From positions 1 to 64,000 of the forward strand of contig NZ_JAEB01000001.1 in assembly GCF_000518685.1 (NCBI RefSeq): a DNA stretch of 64,000 nt, given 5' to 3'. Both the position numbers and the translations under genes were made by a program. This document shows, one piece after another, positions 25,684 to 34,393 of this stretch (its first letter is position 1; each line of letters starts with the position of its first letter). Source of the DNA: Eubacterium xylanophilum ATCC 35991. GTDB taxonomy: Bacteria > Bacillota > Clostridia > Lachnospirales > Lachnospiraceae. The notes under the pieces are model-generated. The model ran no database searches. It had not been told where the DNA came from and worked only from the letters and a program-made list of their open reading frames with translations.

Positions 25684-25926
25684 TTAAGCTTTTGCCAGAG
25701 TCATCTTAACGTCCTCTGTCAAAAGATCTGTGTAACTGTAAGACACTATATGGTTCTTATCGGAATTGTCGTCAACCTTTACCAAAAAGATACTTGGATA
25801 AGTGTCTGTTATTACACCTTCAGTGACATCGACCTTGTGTCGACCTAAGTTACACCTTACAATAACTTTACTTCCAATGTGCTTTGAAATAGTAGAGCGA
25901 ACTTGTCCTACATTTGTCTTAAGCAT
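25684..25926 (-). CDS. veg: Veg family protein
   Basis: An 80-residue protein of the Veg (DUF1021) family, recognisable by VGQVRSTISKHIGSKVIVRCNLGRHK and the SYSYTDLLT end. In Bacillus subtilis Veg is highly expressed and stimulates biofilm gene expression; the role in Clostridia is unclear. It has a strong promoter (26019-26047) with a leader of about 85 bases. The length is typical. Confidence 0.93.
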   Translation of the reverse strand: MLKTNVGQVRSTISKHIGSKVIVRCNLGRHKVDVTEGVITDTYPSIFLVKVDDNSDKNHIVSYSYTDLLTEDVKMTLAKA

Positions 25927-26018
25927 AATTGATCCGACCTTTCTCCTATCGCGTAAGATAGGTTTGATGCGCTTCTTACCTTACTTAATATAACCACGAT
26001 ATGTAGAAATACAATGTT

Positions 26019-26047
26019 AGTATACCACAGAATATTGTGCTTGTCAA
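26019..26047 (-). promoter_or_regulatory. veg promoter
   Basis: Minus strand TTGACA (plus 26042-26047), 17-base spacer, TATACT (plus 26019-26024). Near-consensus. Confidence 0.85.
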
Positions 26048-26130
26048 ATCAAAAAGCGCAAAAAATGGTGTAAATGGTCCGAAAAAGTTGTTCTACAATT
26101 GGAGAAAAAGTATGTACAACTTAAGAAAAC

Positions 26131-26159
26131 AAGCACCTTAGACGAACCAAGGTGCTTTT
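26131..26159 (-). terminator. Terminator after the Ig-like protein gene
   Basis: AAGCACCTT (26131-26139) pairs with AAGGTGCTT (26149-26157). On the minus strand it is followed by a T-rich stretch, so it would stop transcription before veg. Confidence 0.7.
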
Positions 26160-26206
26160 AGTATTAGGAAAAAATTATTTAGGTGGAATAACCATTTTTA
26201 CATTTT

Positions 26207-26821
26207 TTAATCTTCTTGGGACCGGACTTCCAAATTAAATCTTATGATCTTTTTCGCGTGGAGCAGTGTCGCCATAATGGTGACTTCCCCTGCATTTAGG
26301 CAGGTTATGACCCCCTTTGAATTGATTGTAGCAATATCTGAGTCAGAGCTACCATAGAGAGGCACCTCGTCTGAGATACTTGGCTTAACAATTGTAACTA
26401 ATTTATATACATCCCCAACATTTAGTGTGTCGGGTGTTTCCGCAAATTTGAGGCTTATGGCCGTAGGCGTTACATTAACTCTGACTTTCAATCGCTTGAT
26501 AGTCACTTTTCTTCGATTCTTGATTTTTACTTTAATTGTTGCTGATCCAACGCCATTAGCGCTGATATATGCTTTCTTTGTGTTCTTGGCAACTTTGGTG
26601 ATCGCGACGACATCAGAGTTGGATGTAGAAAAATACGCTTTTTCTTTTTTGGAAAGATTGTAGACGCGAATTTTATAGTCATCGGTTTTGACAAGCTTAA
26701 GCTTGGTGACATTGAGCTTTGGAGCTCGACGTCTGGCCGAGACTTGTTTTGACGGAATCCAACACGTTGAGAAGCATAGAACTAGGATCAGGAACGCACT
26801 GATAATGCGAGAACATTTCAT
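26207..26821 (-). CDS. Secreted protein with Big_2-type Ig-like domain
   Basis: A 204-residue exported protein. Residues 1-about 32 form a signal peptide (ending near SKQVSARRR). A basic beta-strand region follows (about 35-115), then a Big_2-like bacterial Ig domain (about 118-200; LKFAETPDTLNVGDVYKLVTIVKP, SDSDIATINSKGVITCLNAGEVTIMA). Such domains occur in surface and adhesion proteins. The longer frame from 26983 would overlap the divergent regulator's promoter, so ATG 26821 with GGAAGG upstream is chosen. No sortase or lipobox signal is present, so it is probably released or wall-bound by charge. Confidence 0.82.
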   Translation of the reverse strand: MKCSRIISAFLILVLCFSTCWIPSKQVSARRRAPKLNVTKLKLVKTDDYKIRVYNLSKKEKAYFSTSNSDVVAITKVAKNTKKAYISANGVGSATIKVKIKNRRKVTIKRLKVRVNVTPTAISLKFAETPDTLNVGDVYKLVTIVKPSISDEVPLYGSSDSDIATINSKGVITCLNAGEVTIMATLLHAKKIIRFNLEVRSQED

Positions 26822-26903
26822 AATGATCCAACCTTCCGTATATCTATTGATTTTTTTGTTTGTATTATAGTCTACCAACTTGCTGTGGCATAAAAATGTC
26901 AAA

Positions 26904-26932
26904 TTGATAAATATTTTCGACTGTGATATAAT
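26904..26932 (+). promoter_or_regulatory. Promoter of the response regulator/histidine kinase operon
   Basis: TTGATA (26904-26909), 17-base spacer, TATAAT (26927-26932), about 75 bases before the regulator ATG. Confidence 0.82.
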
Positions 26933-27006
26933 TTTGACATAATGAAGCGCGATAATACATATGGAAAGCTTTGCGCAAAACACGATTTTGTTTAGGAGGA
27001 AGAAAG

Positions 27007-27702
27007 ATGCAGCATATTTTAATTGCAGACGATAATAAAGATATTTGTGAAGTATTGGGAAATTATGTGGTTCAGGAAGGCTATGAGCCCATAATGGTAA
27101 ATGATGGCATAGAGGCCATCAACATGTTTAAAAAGTGTAATCCTGCGGTCGTTCTCTTGGATATTATGATGCCGGGGCTTGATGGCTATGGGGTTTGCAA
27201 GAAGATAAGAGAAGTTTCAGATGTGCCAATCATCCTGATAACTGCCAAGGGTGAAGACTATGAGCGCGTGATGGGGCTTGATATCGGTGCGGATGATTAT
27301 GTCGTCAAACCATTTAGTCCTAGTGAGGTTATGGCCAGAATACGCGCCGTGCAGAGAAGAATAGGAAGAGCAGAGGATGACAGCCAGAAAAAGAGCATGA
27401 CGGTTGACAATCTTACAATCAATATTGATTCATATAATGTATTTATAGGCACGGAAAAGATTCCGCTCACCAAAAAGGAAGTTGAGACGATGTGGATTCT
27501 TGCAAGCAACCCTAGCAAGGTATTTACGAGAGATAATTTGCTGGACAGTTTGTGGGGACAGGATTACTTCGGAGATAGTAGAACTGTGGATTCTCATATC
27601 AAGAGGCTGAGGTCCAAACTTGACAAAGTTGAGCATCCAAGCTGGGAGATTAAGACTATTTGGGGGCTCGGATATAAGTTCGAGATAAATTTAGAGGAGT
27701 AG
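27007..27702 (+). CDS. OmpR/PhoB-family response regulator
   Basis: A 231-residue two-component regulator. The receiver domain (1-115) has acidic residues D8-D9, phospho-acceptor D52 (LLDIMMPG) and a Lys in VVKPFSP. The C-terminal winged helix (about 130-230) has LTKKEVETMWILASNP and RTVDSHIKRLRSKLD. ATG 27007 follows AGGAGG; the frame upstream to 26971 has no Shine-Dalgarno. It is six bases upstream of its cognate kinase. Confidence 0.95.
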   Translation: MQHILIADDNKDICEVLGNYVVQEGYEPIMVNDGIEAINMFKKCNPAVVLLDIMMPGLDGYGVCKKIREVSDVPIILITAKGEDYERVMGLDIGADDYVVKPFSPSEVMARIRAVQRRIGRAEDDSQKKSMTVDNLTINIDSYNVFIGTEKIPLTKKEVETMWILASNPSKVFTRDNLLDSLWGQDYFGDSRTVDSHIKRLRSKLDKVEHPSWEIKTIWGLGYKFEINLEE

Positions 27703-27708
27703 TGATTA

Positions 27709-29166
27709 ATGAAGAAAATATTCTGGCGAGTTGCCCTTCTGTTTGTCATTACTCTGATTACATTTACGGCGGTAGCCGGCCTCATCTACACGAGATTCAA
27801 TCGTCACAATATCATGAATCTGTACAAGGATGAACTGAAGAGTTTGGCCAGCACGGTGTCCGAGCATGTCTACGATGCGTCGGAGGAATCAGATAATAAG
27901 GGATTAAACTCATACCTAAGTGCGCTAGAAGACTTTGGAGAAATCCGAAATGCTGATATATGGATTGTCTCGAACCCCAATTCCAAGACACCTCTCAAGG
28001 AAGAGCTGGCAAATGTGAAGATCAGTGATGTCGAGGATGCCGGAGAGAAGACCAAGGCGCTATTGTATATGGCATTTCAGGGGAAGACCAAGAGTTATAG
28101 CAGCAGAGATCAGATATATGAACTTGACATAATGCACGTGGCGACGCCTATTTTGGCCCAGGAGGGCGAGGTTGTCGGCGCGGTTTTGGTAAATGGTCAG
28201 ATGGAGTACCGCGAGAGCTCTCTCTATCAATACCAGGGGTATATGACATTCAGTATTGTCATTGCCTTTTTGATTTCGTTGATTGTGGCAACATACTTTT
28301 CCAGGAGACTTGTCAAGCCGATCATCAAGCTCAAGGAGATGGCTATCGACTTGTCTGAGGGCGATTATAAGAAAAAATCAGAGGTCAACAGAAGAGATGA
28401 GCTCGGAATGTTGGCTCAAAGCATGGATATTCTGTCTGACAGGCTTTTGGAAGCTGAGGAGTTCAGAGACAACCTGGAGAGAAACAGAAGAGACTTCTTT
28501 TCTAACGTCTCACATGAGCTGAGAACGCCTATTACTGTTGTTAAAGGGTATTCAGAGTTGTTGGCTGACGGCATTGTCAAGGATGAAGATAAGAAAATGG
28601 AGTACTACGAGAGGATTCTCCACGAGTGCACAGGTATGGAGCGCTTGGTGTCAGACCTCTTGATTCTTTCCAAGATGCAGAATCCAGACTTTGAATTGGA
28701 GAAGGAGCCGATTAATGTAATTGCTGTTATGCAGGACTCGCTGAGGGCGCTGAGAGTGATTATGGACGAGCGGAACATTTTTCCGGAGCTTACGTATAAC
28801 GATGAGCGGTCGTTTGTATTTGGTGATTACGACAGAATCAGGCAGCTTTTTGTGATTATACTTGAGAATGCGGCGAAGTATGCGGATTCTGACACGAAAG
28901 TCGACATATCGATTGTGCGTCAGGACAAGAAGATAAATATTACAATAGAGGACGAGGGGATACCGATTCCGGAGAGCGAATGGGATGCGGTATTTGAAAA
29001 ATTCTATAGAGCTAATAATCACGGGGACAAGGATGGATCGGGATTGGGACTCATCGTTGCCAAGAATATTGTTGAGAGACACAGTGGTAGGATTTGGGTT
29101 GATGGAGATGGTGTGAAGAAGGTAGCATTTCATATAGAATTAGACGAGACTGAGATTGAGGAGTGA
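27709..29166 (+). CDS. Membrane sensor histidine kinase
   Basis: A 485-residue kinase with membrane helices at about 7-28 and 176-200 around an extracytoplasmic sensor (about 29-175), HAMP (about 200-252), HisKA with the phospho-acceptor in SHELRTP (His about 268) and HATPase_c (about 365-480) with NAAKY, a DEGIPI box and GSGLGL. It would phosphorylate the regulator encoded just upstream. The signal is unknown; the location before an O-antigen-ligase-like gene hints at envelope sensing (inference). Confidence 0.94.
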   Translation: MKKIFWRVALLFVITLITFTAVAGLIYTRFNRHNIMNLYKDELKSLASTVSEHVYDASEESDNKGLNSYLSALEDFGEIRNADIWIVSNPNSKTPLKEELANVKISDVEDAGEKTKALLYMAFQGKTKSYSSRDQIYELDIMHVATPILAQEGEVVGAVLVNGQMEYRESSLYQYQGYMTFSIVIAFLISLIVATYFSRRLVKPIIKLKEMAIDLSEGDYKKKSEVNRRDELGMLAQSMDILSDRLLEAEEFRDNLERNRRDFFSNVSHELRTPITVVKGYSELLADGIVKDEDKKMEYYERILHECTGMERLVSDLLILSKMQNPDFELEKEPINVIAVMQDSLRALRVIMDERNIFPELTYNDERSFVFGDYDRIRQLFVIILENAAKYADSDTKVDISIVRQDKKINITIEDEGIPIPESEWDAVFEKFYRANNHGDKDGSGLGLIVAKNIVERHSGRIWVDGDGVKKVAFHIELDETEIEE

Positions 29167-29173
29167 CATTTTG

Positions 29174-31048
29174 ATGGATAACAGTATCAAACAGAGAATA
29201 AACTACGGAGAGGCGGTATTGCTGGCTATTGTCATTGCAATCGTCCCTCTGTTGGTGTCGGTAAAAAGGGTTAAGCTAGATCTCTCCAAGTACAATTGGT
29301 TTGGCGAGGGAGAGACGAGGCTTGACTTTTTCCTGTATTGGAAGGGGATTGCCCTTTTGATAGTAGCTACTGCGTTGGTTCTTATCGTATTTTATCGAGT
29401 GATGATGGCGATTAGGCGAGACAGGGAAAAACTCTCTTTTGCAGCGGCTACCGGATATCGCATGTTTGATCTCAAGATATTTGGGTTGATTGGAGCATAT
29501 ACAATTATGGTGGCATTGTCGCTGGCTCTCTCGAATCATAAGCATGAGGCCATATGGGGAGGATATGATCAATGGGAGGGATCTCTTATCATCATGACTT
29601 ATATCATCATATTTGTCATAGCTGCTTTGACTGTGAATGGGGAGAGAGAACTTGGAATCATAAAACATGCCATTCTCTGGGGAGTATTTGCTCTGGCGCT
29701 GCTAAGCGCTCCTCAAGCCTTTGGTCATGATTTTTTCAGGACTGAACTTGGAAACAAGGTACTCACATTTATGAGCAATGAGGAATTAAAGATTAGTTTT
29801 AACTTTGAAAATGGTCGCGTCTACTCGACTATGTTCAATCCCAATTATGTTGGATCCTATGTGGCGCTGATGTTTCCGATTATTGCTTCATTTATTTGGT
29901 TTAAGAAAAATATTTCTGACATAGTGAAAAGCGTCATTGCCATAGTTACTTGTGTGTTGTTGATAATTATGCTCGTAGGAAGCGAGTCTCTGACAGGCAT
30001 GGTTGCCCTCGGTGGAGGGGCTGTAATTGCACTGATTGTAAATCTCATCAATCCAAGGAGAAACCTCCTTAAAATCTGTGGAGGGGCGGCAGCAGTGGCG
30101 ATTCTTGTGATCGGAGTTTTGGTGAGTAATAGGGAAGTATTTAATTATGGAATAAATAAGATTTTTAATTCCAGCAAGGATAATTTCTTCATATCAAAGA
30201 TTGAGGATGCCGAGGATGGAATTGTTTTGACGACACAGGACGGCGAATTGATGCTGACATATAATCCGGATGAAGAGGCCGGTGTGACGTGTGATGAAGG
30301 GGACATCGTGCCGGTATATGACAAGAGTAATACTTATACTATAGAGGGATTTGAGAAGATTCAGCTGACACGCGGAACATTTCCCTTGGATAATAGAATC
30401 TATATGAAACTTGGAATTGACACTCCCGGGGATGGGCATCACTATTCAGTCGTGATGGTAGATGATCACGACTGGAGCAAAAAAGGCGATGAAAAGAATG
30501 ATTTTAGTGTTGTTCACTACAGATATTGCAATGCTTTTGGAAAGCTTGATGACATCAGAGATATAAAGACGAAGGGATTTAAGAATCATATGCACTTTGC
30601 CAGCAGGCGCGGTTATATATGGTCAAGAACATTGCCGCTTCTTGGGAAACATGCATTTGTTGGATGCGGATCGGGAACATTTGTCTATGAGTTTCCCAAT
30701 TATGATTATGTGGGACTTGAAAATGTGGGCTACTCGGGATCAGTGGTGACGAAGCCGCACAATATGTACTTGCAGATTTTTGTGCAAAATGGTCTGCTAG
30801 GGCTTCTCGCTTTTGTGGGATTGTTCTTGGTTTATGTTTTTACAACTGTTGGAATATATAGAAAAGGATATGGAAAGCCCGCGGTTAGGAGGATGCAATC
30901 GGGAATTCTTGTCGGAACATTTTCCTATATGTTGACGGGGCTTGCCAATGATTCAGTGATTGCAGTGGCACCGCTGTTTTGGTGCTTAGTTGGCGTCGGT
31001 GTCGGGATCAATGTCTACTGCGCATCGGTTGGGAAGGTCGAGGAGTAA
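29174..31048 (+). CDS. O-antigen ligase/polymerase-like membrane protein (first)
   Basis: A 624-residue polytopic membrane protein with about 11-12 hydrophobic segments. The Wzy/WaaL pattern is present: NPNYVGSYVALMFPII in mid-protein and a conserved extracytoplasmic loop near HAFVGCGSGTFVYEFP and KPHNMYLQIFVQNGLLGLLAF. An unusual extracytoplasmic insert of roughly 120-150 residues (about 325-470, acidic and beta-rich) precedes that loop. ATG 29174 with AGGAG ten bases upstream is chosen over TTG 29156. It begins eight bases after the kinase stop. It probably polymerises or transfers a surface polysaccharide or attaches it to an acceptor. Confidence 0.82.
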   Translation: MDNSIKQRINYGEAVLLAIVIAIVPLLVSVKRVKLDLSKYNWFGEGETRLDFFLYWKGIALLIVATALVLIVFYRVMMAIRRDREKLSFAAATGYRMFDLKIFGLIGAYTIMVALSLALSNHKHEAIWGGYDQWEGSLIIMTYIIIFVIAALTVNGERELGIIKHAILWGVFALALLSAPQAFGHDFFRTELGNKVLTFMSNEELKISFNFENGRVYSTMFNPNYVGSYVALMFPIIASFIWFKKNISDIVKSVIAIVTCVLLIIMLVGSESLTGMVALGGGAVIALIVNLINPRRNLLKICGGAAAVAILVIGVLVSNREVFNYGINKIFNSSKDNFFISKIEDAEDGIVLTTQDGELMLTYNPDEEAGVTCDEGDIVPVYDKSNTYTIEGFEKIQLTRGTFPLDNRIYMKLGIDTPGDGHHYSVVMVDDHDWSKKGDEKNDFSVVHYRYCNAFGKLDDIRDIKTKGFKNHMHFASRRGYIWSRTLPLLGKHAFVGCGSGTFVYEFPNYDYVGLENVGYSGSVVTKPHNMYLQIFVQNGLLGLLAFVGLFLVYVFTTVGIYRKGYGKPAVRRMQSGILVGTFSYMLTGLANDSVIAVAPLFWCLVGVGVGINVYCASVGKVEE

Positions 31049-31498
31049 TTTCTCAACAGTTTCGGCTTCCTTTGGCATATCAGCAGTTCGATAAGCCTTT
31101 GCAAGATTTTTGAGAGATTTTGTAAATGAAAAAAAATTTTCATCAAAATCGCATAAGGTCTTGAAATTTCCCACGCCATATGATAACTTTAAATCTGTGT
31201 TAGTATATTTTGACAAGTCCAACATGGGTCTGTCAATAAGTTTCATTACTAGCGCTTGATAGTGATTGATATTTGCATCTTCCGTCTGCGGCAGAGGAAT
31301 CTCGGAGGAGTTTACCTTGAGTAGCGGAAGATCTGATATATCCTTGGATCGGGTGTGGTTTGCCTGTTCCTCGCGGTCCCAGAATCGCTCGGTTTCTCGG
31401 CGCTCCAGCTTGTCTGACTTGGTTCGTTGATATAGAATCCAAGCACCTGCAATAGCGAAGATTATGAGAAAAATTGGGACTGGTATATTAAAAATCAT
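30986..31498 (-). CDS. Hypothetical single-pass membrane protein
   Basis: A 170-residue protein with an N-terminal membrane helix (about residues 5-22) followed by a charged, Arg/Glu-rich linker and a helical soluble region resembling a tetratricopeptide-like hairpin (SLKNLAKAYRTADMPKEAETVEKLL). ATG 31498 lies about ten bases after AAAGGATG. Its last 63 bases overlap the 3' end of the O-antigen-ligase-like gene on the other strand. No family is recognised. Confidence 0.65.
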   Translation of the reverse strand: MIFNIPVPIFLIIFAIAGAWILYQRTKSDKLERRETERFWDREEQANHTRSKDISDLPLLKVNSSEIPLPQTEDANINHYQALVMKLIDRPMLDLSKYTNTDLKLSYGVGNFKTLCDFDENFFSFTKSLKNLAKAYRTADMPKEAETVEKLLLDLPNRCAVDIDPDTDAN

Positions 31499-31573
31499 TT
31501 GTGGTACATCCTTTCTGTGTGCTGCAATGGTTCGAAACATTTCACAAGCTTTATTAAAAAGGGAGGAATAACA

Positions 31574-31678
31574 ATGTTGAACAAGAAAAAGCAGCGTTTT
31601 GTCGCAGGTATTATCTGCGGTATATTGGTGATTGCCATGCTTGCAGGTATAGTTGCATCATTTGCACCATCAATATAA
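31574..31678 (+). CDS. Small single-helix membrane protein
   Basis: A 34-residue peptide: a basic start (MLNKKKQRF) followed by one hydrophobic helix and a short polar tail. GGGAGG lies seven to eight bases before the ATG. Similar KKKQR-plus-helix miniproteins are common in Clostridia upstream of cell-envelope genes; their role is unknown. It is 46 bases upstream of the VanW gene on the same strand. Confidence 0.7.
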   Translation: MLNKKKQRFVAGIICGILVIAMLAGIVASFAPSI

Positions 31679-31724
31679 TATATTTTATTACAGCATAGAC
31701 AATTATGCAAGGGAGGACTTTTGA

Positions 31725-33311
31725 TTGAGGATTAGAAGATTGTTTGCGAGCCTTCTCATCTTGTTTATGTTTATGGTGATTTTGCTTTACATGTATATTT
31801 CGTACAATAGCATTAAGCCGGCGGCAGACAGGATTACCAAAGGGGTTCGAATCGAGACGATTGACGTTGGCGGGATGACCGGAAGTGAGGCATCTGCGGC
31901 GGTTCAGTCATTATTGCTTGAGAAGAAGAGCAGAGCAATAGAAGTGGATATTAATGGAAAAAGTGTGGTCTCAAACTTGGGTGAGATTGGATATGCATAT
32001 TCTGTTGATAAGGCAATTGGCGAGGCGCTGAAAGTCGGAAAGCGCGGAGGAATTGCAGAGAATTATGGTGAAATCAAAAAGGCAGCAGCCGGCGAGATTT
32101 CGTATGGTTTTGAAGTTGAGTTTGACAAGGACGTGCTGACAGATTTTGTCAAGACAGAATGCAGAAAGCTCTGTACAAAGGCTAAAAATGCATCGATCAA
32201 GAGAAAAAATGGTCAGTTTGTATATACTAATTCCCGCCCGGGAGTTAAGATGGAGATGGAGTCTACTGTAGAGTTGATTGCAACCAAGGTAAATGAGGAA
32301 AAGAGCGGAGATGGCCTGATTAAGGTAGTTGTTCCGGTCGAGGTTGCAGAGCCTAAGTATTCCAAGAAGTTGGTTAAGAGGTGTAAGGACAAGATCGGAT
32401 CATTTTCTACGGAATACAATCCTGGCAATGTCAATAGAAGCAAGAATCTCGCTAATGCTGCGAAGTTGATAAATGGTTCGGTCATCTATCCGGGAAAAGT
32501 ATTTTCTGTATACAAGACCATAGGGCCGATTACTAAGAAAAATGGTTACTTCGAGGCTGCGTCATACAACAATGGAAAGGTTGAGGAGACAGCTGGCGGA
32601 GGAGTTTGCCAAGTGTCTACAACTCTTTACAATGCAGTCCTCAGAGCGGAGCTTGAGATTGTATCAAGAAGCCCACATTCCATGGTTGTAAGCTATGTTC
32701 AGCCATCTATGGATGCGGCTATGGCCGGGGATTACAAAGATTTTAAGTTCAAGAATAATACCGATGTGCCACTCTACATAGAGGGTTCGGTCTACAATGG
32801 CACCATATACTTCAATATCTACGGAGAAGAGACAAGACCTGAGGGAAGAACCATTCGCTTTGAGTCAAAAGTTGAACAGGAGATAGAGCCGGGAGCGGAC
32901 AAGGTGACTTATGACAATACAAAGTATAAGTCCTATGTTGCCGTGACTCAGGAGGCTCACAAGGGATGCAAAGCTTCGCTGTGGAAGATTGTAACGGAAA
33001 ATGGAAAAGAGAGTAAGGTGCAGGTGAATTCAAGTAATTACGCTGCATCACCTAGATATATAGTTAAGGGTACTAAGGAAGCAGTGGTTGCAACTCAGCC
33101 ACCTGCCACTAAGGCGCCTGAAATAAATGATGATGAGGATGACGACGAAAATGTCGGAAAGACAAGAGTTAAGAATTCTTCAAAAGTGAGTAATGGGGCA
33201 GGAAATGCGAATAATTCAAATGCCGGAGCAGGCAATGTCGGCAATAATGCCAATGTAGACAATGCCAGAAGTGAGGCGGCAGGTCAGGGAAATGACCAAG
33301 TAGGAGAATAG
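31725..33311 (+). CDS. VanW family cell-wall protein
   Basis: A 528-residue exported protein with an N-terminal membrane anchor (about 5-27). A putative peptidoglycan-binding-type region (about 40-210) is followed by the VanW domain (about 235-365; FSTEYNPGNVNRSKNLANAAKLING, GGGVCQVSTTLYNAVL). A G5-like beta region (about 375-450) and a low-complexity acidic then Asn/Gly-rich tail end the protein. TTG 31725 is eight bases after GGGAGG. VanW proteins are linked to cell-wall modification but have no proven activity. Confidence 0.9.
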   Translation: MRIRRLFASLLILFMFMVILLYMYISYNSIKPAADRITKGVRIETIDVGGMTGSEASAAVQSLLLEKKSRAIEVDINGKSVVSNLGEIGYAYSVDKAIGEALKVGKRGGIAENYGEIKKAAAGEISYGFEVEFDKDVLTDFVKTECRKLCTKAKNASIKRKNGQFVYTNSRPGVKMEMESTVELIATKVNEEKSGDGLIKVVVPVEVAEPKYSKKLVKRCKDKIGSFSTEYNPGNVNRSKNLANAAKLINGSVIYPGKVFSVYKTIGPITKKNGYFEAASYNNGKVEETAGGGVCQVSTTLYNAVLRAELEIVSRSPHSMVVSYVQPSMDAAMAGDYKDFKFKNNTDVPLYIEGSVYNGTIYFNIYGEETRPEGRTIRFESKVEQEIEPGADKVTYDNTKYKSYVAVTQEAHKGCKASLWKIVTENGKESKVQVNSSNYAASPRYIVKGTKEAVVATQPPATKAPEINDDEDDDENVGKTRVKNSSKVSNGAGNANNSNAGAGNVGNNANVDNARSEAAGQGNDQVGE

Positions 33312-33312
33312 C

Positions 33313-33816
33313 ATGGATGTTTTGATGGTATCGAGCATCGGGCTTGGAGCTGTCGATGTCGATATGGCAAGTGGATTTGACGAATTCGTGGTCCAAAGGG
33401 TGTTGAAGAATAGAAAACTCGCGGAATCGTGCTTGAAAGATGTGGCTGAGAGATTGCAGTCTCAGGGGCGGAATATTTTTCTGGCAAGCGAGGATGGAAT
33501 CTTGCACAATTTTTGGCAATATGCAGAAGAAGAGGATTCGGGAATATGTATCCACTTCGAAAATGTTCCGATAATGCAGGAAGTAGTAGAAATCTTAGAA
33601 TCTCGCGACTTGAATCCCTATGAGATAAGCGCGAGGGGAATAGGGTTTGCGGCGGTGACCAATGGCATGCAATTTGTGGATGAATTCTTGCGAGATTATC
33701 CGCAGTACTTTGGTTTGATCGGCGTTATTGGATATTTGACTAAGGGAACAGAGAGGGTTATGTTGCAGCGAGGCGAGAAGCGATATCTCGTGCCTCCGGG
33801 CAGATCCTGGTGTTGA
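33313..33816 (+). CDS. Stand-alone AIR-synthase-like C-terminal domain protein
   Basis: A 167-residue soluble protein. Residues about 95-160 (NPYEISARGIGFAAVTNG, then GVIGYLTKGTERVMLQRGEKRYL and PPGRS) match the C-terminal (AIRS_C) end of the HypE/PurM-like AIR-synthase family of Clostridia. The N-terminal ATP-binding half of about 160 residues is missing, so the catalytic site cannot be complete. There is no frameshift evidence and AGGAG precedes the ATG, so it looks like a real short gene. It is one base after the VanW stop. The function is unknown. Confidence 0.6.
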   Translation: MDVLMVSSIGLGAVDVDMASGFDEFVVQRVLKNRKLAESCLKDVAERLQSQGRNIFLASEDGILHNFWQYAEEEDSGICIHFENVPIMQEVVEILESRDLNPYEISARGIGFAAVTNGMQFVDEFLRDYPQYFGLIGVIGYLTKGTERVMLQRGEKRYLVPPGRSWC

Positions 33817-33840
33817 TATACTCTCGGAAAGGAGTTTTAT

Positions 33841-34329
33841 ATGAGACAAGAAGAAATACTTAATATTATATCTACCAATTCTAAAGTATCCAGTGAAGAT
33901 TTGGCGGCGATGCTTAATACAACAAAAGAGGAAATAGAAAATTATATCTCAAGGATGGAAAGTGAAGGGATTATCTGTGGTTATCCGACACTTATCAACT
34001 GGGATAATGCAGATAATGATATGGTCACTGCGCTTATCGAAGTTAAGGTGACACCGCAGCGTGGAACAGGCTTTAACAAGATTGCGGAGAGGATATACAA
34101 ATTCGACGAAGTAGAGAGCGTATATCTCATGAGTGGTGGATTTGATCTGACTGTCATGATTAAGGGAAGGACCATGAAGGAAGTCGCGATGTTCGTGGCG
34201 ACCAAGCTTTCCCCGATGGAGTCGATTCTCAGCACATCGACACATTTTGTTCTCAAGAAATACAAGGAATACGGCTTGTCTCTTGTAGAACAGGGAAGCG
34301 AAGATGAGAGAATGCTTATTACCCCTTAA
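33841..34329 (+). CDS. Lrp/AsnC family transcriptional regulator
   Basis: A 162-residue regulator with an N-terminal HTH (VSSEDLAAMLNTTKEEIENYISRMESEGII) and an AsnC/RAM domain (about 65-150; ALIEVKVTPQRGTGFNKIAERI, VYLMSGGFDLTVMIKG). AAAGGAG precedes the ATG. It is about 60 bases upstream of an aminotransferase, a pairing common in Clostridia, so it probably controls that gene in response to an amino acid. Confidence 0.93.
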   Translation: MRQEEILNIISTNSKVSSEDLAAMLNTTKEEIENYISRMESEGIICGYPTLINWDNADNDMVTALIEVKVTPQRGTGFNKIAERIYKFDEVESVYLMSGGFDLTVMIKGRTMKEVAMFVATKLSPMESILSTSTHFVLKKYKEYGLSLVEQGSEDERMLITP

Positions 34330-34393
34330 TGATTGTTGGTCGCGATAGCGTGAGCATACAATTCAGTCATTTCATCAGAAAGGAAGATTCATT

